The position numbers and the translations under genes were made by a program. Below the pieces are notes generated by a model. It had not been told where the DNA came from, made no database searches, and saw only the letters and a list, made by a program, of their open reading frames with translations. A stretch of DNA of 64,000 bases from Spodoptera frugiperda (Eukaryota; Arthropoda; Insecta; Lepidoptera; Noctuidae). The stretch is from contig NC_064237.1 of NCBI RefSeq assembly GCF_023101765.2, forward strand, positions 8,899,649 to 8,963,648. Direction: 5' to 3'. This document shows, one piece after another, positions 23,401 through 32,500 of the stretch (the first letter of the stretch is position 1; every line of letters begins with the position of its first letter).

Positions 23401-25811
23401 ATTGCACGGCAAATTGTGTAATATGAAGTATCTAGTTACTGCAGCGTTTACGATTCAGCATACTCCTAAAACATTGTAATTTTTAATTCGTTGAATAAAG
23501 CAAATCTGTACTGATACAACAAACACGGATTTACTAAAACAGCAATTAATATTTTCAGCGGTTCCTATGGCGAGATAATAATACGATTGCGGGGAACACA
23601 GAGGGTGCGCTACGTCACCGTGGAACACATCCACCCAGACACCGCTCGGAGTGCGCCCAAGCATTTCCTAATATACGTTAGTAGTCAAACAGCTGAGATA
23701 CGAGATTACCGCTTTGAACTCCAATGCTAAAACAAACGTGCTATCTATGAGGGAATATAATTACTATTCTGCACAGCGGTTTACGTACAAATACTATGTA
23801 ACTGACTGCTTCGTTTGCTTGCCTTTGGATAATTTTGGGATATTAGCTCTCCACTAGTGTTTGGGGCTTCTCAAAGGATACCTACTTACTGGAACTGCTT
23901 ATAAATAATTCTAATTTATTATTTTTTTGGAATATCACGAATACACAGACTAGACGCGTGTAGATTATTTTAAACTCATCATTCTTTGTTGACTTATCAG
24001 TATTGTTTAAACTTCAAACAACTAATTCCTTTATTATTTTATGTTATAAAGCGGTAAACGAGCAGGCAGTTCACCTGATGGTAAGCAATTAGCACCACCT
24101 CTGAACAACCGTAATACAATACAATAGAAGTTACAAATGCATTGCGGGCCTTTTGAGGATCCTCTTCCAAAAAGCCTCTTTTTGGGCATCCCTGCATTTA
24201 TTCAAATTAACTCTTATATCACAAACTTGGATTAAAATCTAAATGGCATGTTAAACTGATCTAATATCAATGCTACCAATAACGGCTAGACGTAGTTATG
24301 TTTGCATCTGATACCTTTTCAACAAATTGGCACGTGTCCTCTCGCCATTCATAGCATACAATAGCAGTAGGTATGTCTGCAAAACACAGGTGGTGTTATT
24401 ATTCTGCATCGCATTCCTGTCATATTCATAAAATCAGGTATTAGTACGTCTACTGTTCTGTAGAGTTCGTTGACTCTTGTATTCGTGCTCAATAGTAGCT
24501 ACTTAGTTACCTTTTACTTTTCTAGAGGTGTAACTTATTTACCCATTAGTCACTTTGGATGGTTTTCTTTTTAGTTTAAACAACACCGAAATTCTATTCC
24601 TTAATTTATCTTCTTAGTACAGAAAATTTAAGCGATGTCTATCTGATTTTTCAAGTCCCACTCACATTGGTGTCAGCTTCTGCTTAGAAAGAAAATCTCG
24701 ATATAAATTTTTAGTGAAGACTATTCAGAGAAATTGTTTTGCAGTAGTTTAGACAAGTGCATTTTAGAAACAGCATCAAATGTAAAGGATGCTGTCTACG
24801 TGATTCGTGTCATGCTGCAGTCTTACTCGGATGTCGGATATATGCGAACTCATGCAAATTCACTTGTTACGTATTCCGCAATGCTTTTGCATTGACTAAT
24901 ACAATGAAGTACACTGACGCGACGTCTCTCTGATATGGAGTCGGGTTTGTTGTTTTAGTGTGTCTGTTTGATAAAGGAACAGTGATTTACTTTCATTGAT
25001 AAAATGGTGGTTTTGTCTCTATTGTTGGTAAAAGCAGAGGCGGATTAAATTTTGAGAGCGCCTTTGAGGCGCCCCTAATTTTCTTTGCACCGCCGTTTTG
25101 TTGGCCACACAAGTCTCGCAGCGCCCATTTGAAATCTGGCGCCCTTTTTTAAGGGGGATAATCATCCAATGTCTTCTCCAGACTTGGGCGAGGCGAGAGT
25201 GTCATATTCTTACTGATTAAAAACCACCCCGTTCCTACTCCTGCTTTTCGAACCGGAGCCCCAGTAAACCCGTTAGGAAGTCTGCAACTATGGATCAGGC
25301 ATAAGCCCTACTGGGCAATATGGCGCCCTAAGCACTTGCCTAGTTTGACTTACGGATAATACGACTTTACCGTAAAAGATTGCAAAATACAGTCCCCCTA
25401 GCAATTAGTTGAACTGGTTTATTGTCACTTTGCTAGCTAGGTTGGTTGGCCAAACTAATCAAATTACAGTTTGAAAATAAGTTCGTGTATATGAGGATCA
25501 TTACTGCAAATGGGCCATCTTCTCTCTCAAGATTAGTGGTATTCATCAATCCTAAAAGTAAAATTAATGTAGGTATTTTCTTTTTGCAGGGCATACTAGC
25601 AAACAACACATGGATCAAAATAGCGAACTCGCAATATCGCGCGGAAGGTCCCGCGAAGCAGTTCTTCACACTGGCCTACAAATACCTTGAATGGAAGAGT
25701 CTGGTGTTCCGCGTGCTAACCAACCAAGGAAACAACAAATATACCTGTATTTATAGAATACATTTGTATGGAAATGTTGATAGTAGCATAGTTCCCTTGA
25801 ATAAATTATAA
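11403..25811 (+). CDS. Small SUN-domain inner nuclear membrane protein (SPAG4/SUN-like), 267 aa, 5 exons
   Basis: SUN proteins span the inner nuclear membrane and hold KASH partners across the perinuclear space. Coding exons: 11403-11424, 17583-17822, 22700-22901, 23559-23676 and 25590-25811. All have GT/AG borders and matching phases (1, 1, 2, 0). The predicted protein has a short basic N-terminus (SKSKK; NKRRHRKCKQK at 53-63), one hydrophobic segment (73-87, TAVWVILILGAVGIS), no coiled coil, and a SUN domain at about 95-260. Domain hallmarks are DCWPF (Cys151), IIIRL, VEHIHPDTARSAPKHF, and NQGNNKYTCIYRIHLYG (Cys247). The two cysteines correspond to the conserved cation-loop pair. The direct passage from membrane segment to SUN domain and the small size resemble the testis SPAG4 type more than large Klaroid/SUN1 proteins. 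A further exon between 17822 and 22700 cannot be excluded. The 5' exon is the least certain; it is supported by phase and an upstream TATA box. Confidence 0.8.
12738..12872 (-). mobile_element. LINE 3' end fragment, copy 4
   Basis: Well-kept R1-family 3' UTR segment with CCCCGCCTTGGGCGATG, GGAGTGTCAG, CGAGCCGGAGCCCCGGTAAA and GCCCGCAGCTCCGGA. It lies in intron 1 of the SUN gene. Confidence 0.8.
13325..13470 (-). repeat. Dispersed repeat family B, copy 1
   Basis: Begins with a T-run (poly-A tail on the minus strand), then AACGAGCAGACGGATCGCCT, ATGGTAAGCGACCAGCGCCA and ACAAATGCGTTGCCAACCTT. The same order is seen at 24048-24185 and, in the other orientation, at 28805-28965, 33533-33650, 55915-56010 and 58500-58682. 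A retroposed element, probably a SINE or a LINE 3' end. Confidence 0.7.
14070..14185 (-). mobile_element. Helitron 5' end fragment (family E-like)
   Basis: On the minus strand it starts A|TCTACTCATATTATAAAAGC, followed by a GTTTGTGTTTGTG-like tract and a segment reading AACGGCTGAAGGGATCTGGA. This is the usual 5' end of a lepidopteran Helitron family. No hairpin/CTAG end is found, so it is truncated. Confidence 0.5.
17972..18007. repeat. Perfect 16-bp hairpin
   Basis: ACTAAAATTCGTATTG, then the four-base loop TTGC, then the exact complement. It lies about 150 bases after the exon 2 donor of the SUN gene. Function unknown. Confidence 0.8.
18561..18942. mobile_element. Harbinger-like MITE with internal tandem repeats
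   Basis: The ends are inverted repeats beginning GGGTGCTTT(T)AC and containing GAGAT(G/T)TGCTATG. They are flanked by TAA on both sides (18558-18560, 18943-18945). The interior has an imperfect tandem array of a unit resembling GTGCTATGGATGTAT (about 18705-18770). There is no coding capacity. Confidence 0.75.
19254..19259 (+). promoter_or_regulatory. Candidate internal TATA promoter of the SUN gene
   Basis: TTTATAAG lies about 45 bases before a strong donor CAG|GTAAGT at 19300/19301. The layout is that of a very short untranslated first exon. If used, it would splice to 21604 and yield a shorter protein. Confidence 0.3.
20131..20199. repeat. Dispersed repeat family D, copy 1
   Basis: Contains CGCCTTTTATCCCCGAAGGC, GGCAGAGGTGCACATTACGG and CACGTAATGCCGCT. 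The complement recurs at 37250-37306 and 41769-41838. Confidence 0.65.
20538..20704 (-). mobile_element. LINE 3' end fragment, copy 5
   Basis: Begins with a 13-base T-run (poly-A tail on the minus strand). It then follows the R1-family 3' UTR with high similarity as far as CAGTCCGCAGCTCCGGGCC. A young-looking 5'-truncated copy in intron 2 of the SUN gene. Confidence 0.85.
21604..21653 (+). CDS. Candidate alternative start exon of the SUN gene
   Basis: A small exon with acceptor TTTACAG and perfect donor CTG|GTAAGT. An ATG at 21629 opens MLASRTKT and leaves phase 1, exactly the phase needed to join exon 22700-22901. The protein would then lack the membrane segment and basic N-terminus. If the long transcript's exon 2 were spliced to this exon instead, a stop codon would be met at once, so it is not an internal cassette exon of the long form. 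Supported by splice and phase logic only. Confidence 0.35.
22902..23558 (+). other. Intron 3 of the SUN gene
   Basis: Phase-2 intron (AT|GTGAGT to TTTTCAG). It carries a short Helitron at 23180-23380. Confidence 0.75.
23180..23380 (+). mobile_element. Non-autonomous Helitron, family B, 201 bp
   Basis: Starts A|TCTATACTAATTATTATATA, carries GTTTGTTTGTTTGTTTGAAC and AACTACTGGTCCGATTTGAA, and ends in CCGCGCGG followed by AAGTAG and CTAG|T. The 5' TC, the GC palindrome just before CTAG, and insertion between A and T fit a Helitron. Complete but non-coding. Confidence 0.75.
24048..24185 (-). repeat. Dispersed repeat family B, copy 2
   Basis: Same order of blocks as the copy at 13325: AAACGAGCAGGCAG, CACCTGATGGTAAGCAATTA, ACAAATGCATTGCGGGCC. 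It has lost its poly-A end. Confidence 0.65.
25148..25316 (-). mobile_element. LINE 3' end fragment, copy 6
   Basis: R1-family 3' UTR copy starting with a short T-run and reaching AAGCCCTACTGGGC. The sequence GGCGCCCT occurs next to both ends, a possible target duplication or part of a GGCGCCC-rich flank. Confidence 0.8.
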
Positions 25812-26109
25812 AGTATAATCTTTGTTTCATTTTGTATTCTTTTTAGAAATTACTTTCTATAGTATTGCCTACCAACCACACATACCAATGTATGCTCTTG
25901 CTCTTATATTATAAAGTACTTGTTACTTTACATATTACTTCTAATAATAAACCTAGGTAAGTAAGTACTACTTGAATATAATAATTATTATAGTTGCAAC
26001 TACATTTTCTACAATATTCTACATCTAGGAAGGGTCTACGGAAAGGATAAGAGAGTAAATAAAACATGTGATGGGTTTTACGTTATATTAGCCAAAGCAA
26101 ACGTAACGT
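25812..26109. other. Convergent 3' intergenic region (SUN / RpSA)
   Basis: Only 298 bases lie between the stop codons of two convergent genes, so their 3' UTRs are probably adjacent or overlapping. AATAAA occurs on the plus strand at the SUN stop (about 25800) and near 26057. No standard signal is seen for RpSA on the minus strand. Confidence 0.55.
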
Positions 26110-28334
26110 TTACGAAGTGCTCCAGTCCTGGGCAGAGCCACCCCATGAGGGGGTGGGTGCGGGGGCAGCTGGGGCGGGGGCGGCTGCGGCAGTGGTTCCC
26201 CACTCCTCTTGTACCTGGAAACAAGATACATACATTACTTTCTGCTCATGTCCCTCAAGGAGAAGATTCTTTGAGATATTTGTACAACTTGCAAACTTCA
26301 TCAGTCTTAAAGAGAGCTTGTAATTCACAATCAGATCTCTTACAAGCTGTTGTTTCAATTCATTATGTTGGCTTACCCACTAGCTAGCTAGCTTGTGCTA
26401 CAGTAGTGAATGTCACCATTACACTGTAAGCTACTCATACCAAATATCTCTTCTCTTCTATGTAGAATTGCAAAGGGTATGAAAACTGTTGTCATAACTT
26501 TTGGACTGATCCTAGACAATCTGTATAGTTTTATATTCTTACCTGAGAAGCCCAGTCTTCTTGGGCGGGGGCAGCTCCGAAGCTGGCAGCTGGGGGTGGT
26601 GCGGCGTCCTCAGCCCATGAGGTGACGGGCTCCACAGACTCGTTCCAGTCCTCGTGCACGGCGGCGGGCGCGTCAACCTTGGGTGGCGCGACAGCCTGGA
26701 GAAAAAGGGCACATTAGTTTGGGCATACATTGTATGAGTGTGAATGAGTGAACTCTTTTCCAGTTTTAACATAGGTACTAAAAGTTACTGCACAAACAGT
26801 ACTATCATTAACCCACAGCACTGGGTATGCAGATCTCCTCATGTGAGGCACAATCTATTTTTTATTTGTGTCTCAGATACCGGCAGTCAAGTGGTTAATA
26901 AAGTGCAAAGAAATTGATTTGTAAAACAAGAAATATACTAGTCACTCTATAAAAACTTCTCTAACAAAAATTGAAGTTAAATAATTACTTATATGACATA
27001 TTATACTTACAACAACTTGTTCCTTAGCCTGTTGTTCCTCCTTCTCGCTCTCTTCAGGGTCACGGTAGAAGAACAGATCAACAACCACGTCCCAACGTTG
27101 GTCACGGGCGAGCACACCACGCAGTCTGAGGACCTCGCGGGCCAACAACCACCACATCAGACCAATGGAGTGAGATGACTGTGGATAAAATGTGATTTAA
27201 GTAAAAATTATAGGAAAGAGAAGTTACAACTAAAATCAGTTGGCTATAACTTAGAACTTAGGGAACTGATCACAAATCCGTTGCTTCATGTATTTATGAA
27301 CCCTTTAACTTCCCTTGAAAACTTTTTTGGATAGATCTTCTTCTCTTGTTTTTTGATTGAGACTATTTCATTTCCCATTTTATTTAAAAGTAGTAGTAAT
27401 CAATTTATTAATACTAACCTTGGTGTTGCATGGGATGGCAATGTCAACGAAACGGAGGGGAGAGTCAGTGTTGCACAGAGCAATGACTGGAATGTTGACG
27501 TAGGAAGCCTCAGTAATGGGCTGGTGGTCCTGGGCGGGGTCCAGCACGATCAGGAGACGGGGCTCACGGAACGCAGCTTGGATCTGTTGATAATAAAGAC
27601 AATGGTTTTAGATACTTTTCTGTAATTATTGATTCATATTTATAAGAGTTTACAGAAGATCAGATAAACTTATAATCATTGATATCAGTGGTTCCTTAGT
27701 TTGTTTGTCATCATTGAATATTTAAATACTTACCTAGTATTGTTACTAACAATAACAAAAATAAATATTTAACAATGTATGTAGAACAGTCAGGTTTAGT
27801 TTTTACCTGGTTAGTGAAGGCACCAGGGGTGAAACGTCCCGCAATGGGGGTGGCACCAGTGTGAGCGGCGAACTTCAGCACAGCACGCTGACCGAAGGGA
27901 CGAGAAGAAATGACGAAAACGTCAGCGGGGTTCTCAATGGCGACCACGGCACGGGCAGCCAACACCAGCTTCTCCCATGTACGGCGCAGGTTGATCACGT
28001 GTGTGCCATCAGCGCGGCGCTTGTACACGTACGTTTCCATCTAAAAAACAATAATTTGCCGTCAATATATGTTTCGTCATTTTGAAGAATACTAATGTTA
28101 TTTAAGTGATTTTGTCAGTTGGGAGAATGGATCGTCAATATTTTCAGACATATAATATGGAACGGATTCTTGGCTCATCATGTTCAAGTATTGTTTTGAT
28201 TTTAAGGTTATAAATTCACAAGTTCTGGTACCCACCTGGAAGTTGACATTTTCCGCCCCAAGGTGGGTGGTTGCGGCCAACATCTTGGTGACATCTTCCT
28301 CGTTGAGGGCGAGAATATCTAATCCTCCCGACAT
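26110..28334 (-). CDS. RpSA: 40S ribosomal protein SA (RpSA, laminin-receptor homologue), 307 aa, 6 coding exons
   Basis: Small-subunit ribosomal protein uS2, needed for 18S rRNA maturation and 40S assembly; the vertebrate form is also described as the 37/67-kDa laminin receptor. Coding exons (minus): 28236-28334, 27807-28040, 27419-27583, 27011-27178, 26543-26695 and 26110-26214. All introns are phase 0 with GT-AG borders. Residues 1-222 are the conserved core (MLAATTHLGAENVNFQ; YKRRADGTHVINLRRTWEKL; SSRPFGQRAVLKFAAHTGAT; IPCNTKSSHSIGLMWWLLAR). The last 85 residues are the metazoan Ala/Pro-rich acidic tail with four E/D-W motifs (EDWNES, EDWASQ, EEWGTT, QDWSTS). The length is normal for insects. 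An untranslated first exon lies upstream (28542 onward). The gene is intact, convergent with the SUN gene and divergent from drk. Confidence 0.97.
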
Positions 28335-28576
28335 CGTTGCGTTTAATTGAGTTACGGCTAAACCTAAAAACAACAAATGTGACACCGCTATAGCATAACG
28401 TATAACTTAATATTTAGAACATAAACACGAAAAATACTTTACATATTCAATATTAGGATAGTTCTTGAGTAAATATAGATAACTTCTTTGAAATTATTAC
28501 ACTTGATTTAGGAAATAAATAAAGATTTAAAAAATACTTACGCGTATAATGCCACTGGGAGGCGAAATAGACATAA
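28335..28576 (-). promoter_or_regulatory. RpSA: RpSA 5' UTR, first intron and TOP-like start
   Basis: The coding exon extends to an acceptor at 28363/28364. A leader exon with donor GCG|GTAAGT-type border lies at 28542 and above. The minus strand just upstream shows a pyrimidine run (TTCTTTT, about 28575), as expected for the terminal oligopyrimidine start of ribosomal protein mRNAs. The exact start is inferred. Confidence 0.55.
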
Positions 28577-29593
28577 AAGAACTGTCAAACGAGGAATGTC
28601 ACCGCTCGTGCCTTATTTTGACAGTTTACTGTTTTGTATATTTTTGTGGTTAACTTCAGGTATATCGCTATCTCTTTCTTTTATCAATACAGCAACTTAA
28701 GTGAAAGGGAGATAAAATATGTTCATAGATAAAAAATATTGGAGTTCTAATACAGATAATAGTAAAACCGAACTTTAATGTCATCATACCGGTTAATTGA
28801 AGTGTACCAATCTTCCAATACCCGATTCCCCTACAACCCTTAAATTCCTAAGCCCCAACAGGCCGGCAACGTACTTGTAACACCTCTGGTGTTTCAGGTG
28901 TCCTTGGGAGGCAGTGATTGCTTACCATCGAGTGATTCATGAGCTCCTTTATATACCATACAAATAAATCCATCATTATTCTTATAAATCCAACTCGTAC
29001 AGGAAACTCTTGAGCGCAACTTCCCCTGCAATCCAGTATCTTTTAAAACTATTTAAATTAAATCTATTGATATAATTTAAAGGCCCTCAAGTCTAACCGT
29101 ATTCGAACACGATAATATTATGATAAACTTTAGTTTCGTCTTCGTATGAAAACTTGCGTTGTCTCTATGGAAAGGCAAAAAAGTGATACTTATGGAGTAA
29201 GGATATATGGGCCACTGGTCTAGTCTATTTGAGAACTTTCAAGCTTTGCAGTATTCAAGGATTTTTCCAATTGCATTTTAAAAACCCAATCGGATTCCAA
29301 CCAAAAACTTGAAGCTAAAATTTGGCAACACTCACCACGAAGTCGTATATTTTTAACTTAGGGCAACACAGATTCATACTTTTGTGACTGGTGATGTGAC
29401 TGATGTGTGGCCTGTGAACGGAGAATATTTTTCCGTATCGGCGTTATATCGTACTAATTTTAGATTGTTCTGTAAGACAATACATACATTATGATTACTT
29501 TACTTCCCTGACCTCAAGCGTTGTTAAAAGTTTGTATACTTAGTGAGTTATTTTGGTAATCGGTGACATTTTAGTGAAGTGCCTAATTTGATC
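28577..29593. other. Divergent RpSA / drk promoter region
   Basis: About 1 kb between the two divergent genes. It includes a family-B repeat (28805-28965). The drk 5' UTR must lie in the right-hand part; no TATA box is convincing. Confidence 0.5.
28805..28965 (+). repeat. Dispersed repeat family B, copy 3
   Basis: Blocks CCGATTCCCCTACAACCCTT, GGCAACGTACTTGTAACACC, GGTGTTTCAGGTGTCCTTGG and TGCTTACCATCGAGTGAT match the copy at 58500-58682. Confidence 0.7.
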
Positions 29594-32500
29594 ATGGAGG
29601 CTATAGCAAAACACGATTTCACTGCAACTGCTGATGATGAGCTCAGCTTTAGGAAGAATCAAGTCCTCAAGGTACGACTACGTGCATAGAAATGATATGT
29701 TTTGGGTTTTACCCTAAATTGTGACAGGTTCTTTCTAGAATTTTTGATATTACAGATACTAAACATGGAGGACGATATGAACTGGTACAGGGCTGAATTA
29801 GACGGCAAAGAAGGACTTATTCCTAGTAATTATATTCAAATGAAAAGTCACAGGTAAATACTCACATTCCGTAAATAATGTTTCTTATTCTAATTATAGT
29901 CTTACATAAATCGTACCTATTAATTTCGTTTGCAAAAACACAACTAGATAGGTATTTACGTTTAGAATAACAAGCACCCGTTGTATATCACATAAATCTT
30001 TATTATTTTAGAACATGTTTCTCTGTAACACACAACTCAGTGCACATACTTGTTCAATCTGTCGAAATTTCGTATTAAAGTTCAAATACGAAACTTATTG
30101 GAAAAAGTATTCAAAAAAGTTTGTACATCATAGGTTATAATTGTAACTTTATTCATTCTGATTACAATATAACACAAAAATTTCACTATTATAGCTATTA
30201 TAAAACAATAAATCATTATAAGTGTAACTTAAATTATCACAATAAACTATTGTTTGAAGTTGTAATGTAACTTATCAAAATTAATAAAACACATAGACTA
30301 TTACTACCCTAAAAACTTTTTAAAAGTCTATTACAGATAATAAATACAGTGTAGTAACTTAAATATTATTTTTAGCTGGTATTACGGAAGGATCACAAGA
30401 GCCGATGCAGAGAAACTTCTAGCAAATAAACCAGAGGGTGGATTCTTGATAAGAATCAGTGAATCAAGCCCTGGTGACTTCTCCTTATCTGTCAAGTAAG
30501 TCTTCTATATAATTATGAATGTACATTTTATCTTTTGTTATAGTTCCTGGAATTCTTTCCAATTGGATTATATTATTATATGACAAATAGTGAGTCACTT
30601 TGTATGACAGCATAAATAAATACTAGTCTTATTTGTGTTACATTTGACCATTATAAATTATAATATGAATCTCAGCTATGGTCCTACATCTGTCCTTTTG
30701 TCTGTCAGTGTCTCATCTCTGAGTGTATATATGGGTTAACCATTACTAATAATTATTTTAAATTATATTACTAATATTGTGTTACTTAGCTTTCAAATTG
30801 AACTTCTGTCTAATTTAGCATCATATTGTTTGTTGCGATTTGTTGCACACATAGATAAGGAGGGATTTATTTAACTTGAAACTGAATCTGCGAAGCTTAC
30901 TGGTTTTAATCTTGGCGATTATATTTTTTGTTACATTCATTAATTTAACATTTGTTTTACCATCTCCATATAAGTGCCCTATAAACTTATATGACAGATA
31001 GTTCGTGCAAATAATGTTCTCAATCCAAATTTATCTGAGACATTGCGGCTTTCCAGATATTTTGGAACAGGTCCCTAATCATTCAAGGCACCTAAATAAC
31101 TCTATTCTGTATTATAAATGCTTCAATTGCAGCTTAAATAAAATAATGAATAACTAATGTGTAATTATAAAATAATTATATAAAATAAGAGTACTTAATA
31201 ATGCTATCATTATCGTAATTCACACATTGGTTTTCCCCATCCACCAAGAAGTAGTGTTGCATAAACAAACAATGATGGATTCTGTGAAATAAACCACATA
31301 TTTAGAACAGAATCTCTTAATAGTAGCATGTTGTATAATAGTATTTTAAAAAGTTACTCTACACTACTATGCATCGGCGCGTCGCTTTCCGCGCCCGCCT
31401 TAAAGAGCTATCATACCACCATAGATGGAACCCAGTAGGGCTGACGCCTGTTCCGGAGCTACAGTTTACCAGGGCTCTGACTTGCAAAGTAGGAATAGGA
31501 ATGGGGTGGTTTTCAGTCAGAAAGAGTCTGACACTTCCTCTCGCCTCGCCCAAGGCGATAATTTTCCTCCCTTAAAAAATACTATGCTATGCATATAATA
31601 CCTATTTTCGAAATGTGATTAATCCACATAACATGGAAGTTTCACCATTGTTTCCCAAACGAATCATATCAGGTAAATTGTATTGAAAATGTCTAGCTAA
31701 CATGACCTCTATTACAAAAAGAGTTTGTTAGTTAATTTACTCACCCTCATATACTTTTAATTGGGTGCTCCCATAATGCTTATTAGGGTGATAACATAAT
31801 CTACTGCTTTTCCCACTATTGAAAGACTTATAGGGAAGGATAAATGATTTTTTACTTAAAATGTTAGCTTATTGACAGATATATTCGATTTATTTATTAT
31901 TGTATGTATACACGCATATAACATAAAGAGCAACAGATAATATAGTTGAAGTACATAGGTACTACATATTCCTATTGGAATTTCTTCCTGTAGGCACAGG
32001 TTTACAGGAAGGAAGCAAAAGTAGGCAGGAAAGTCTGTTTTGATGTTGAAATAGGCCCATTACCATATGTACAATTGTAATGAAGAATGTGCATTTAAAT
32101 GCTCATCAACCATGACATGTGGAGACCATGCAATGTGGAGACTTCGGGAGCTTAATAAAGGAGGATGTTGATCTTATGATTACCTTTAATTAAGTGTCTT
32201 ATACAACTAATGGTCAAATACGTATACATCACTCACTTTTAAGACACTCTCAAGAATAGTTCTGTCACTACAAGTTCTTTGTAAATGACAGAGATAGCAT
32301 GAGATTTAAGTACAACTTAAATTTGAGTAGCATTTCAGTATTCGGGCGTAACTTACGCTACTTATAAGGGTGAGGTGTCACACACTCTACATGCTTAATG
32401 TAAGCTTAATATTATCATCTGAAACTATTCATCAGTCTTCATGTAATTGTGTAACAAATATTATAATATTATTAGTTGCAACTTTTTCAACTTCTCCACT

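Larger units (their letters stand above)
23677..25589 (+). other. Intron 4 of the SUN gene
   Basis: Phase-0 intron (TAC|GTTAGT to TTTTTGCAG). It holds a family-B repeat and a LINE 3' fragment; nothing else is recognised. Confidence 0.7.

Noticed and set aside
26117..28085. Plus-strand frames opposite RpSA exons
   Set aside because: They are antisense shadows of the RpSA coding exons, whose splice sites and conservation are clear on the minus strand.
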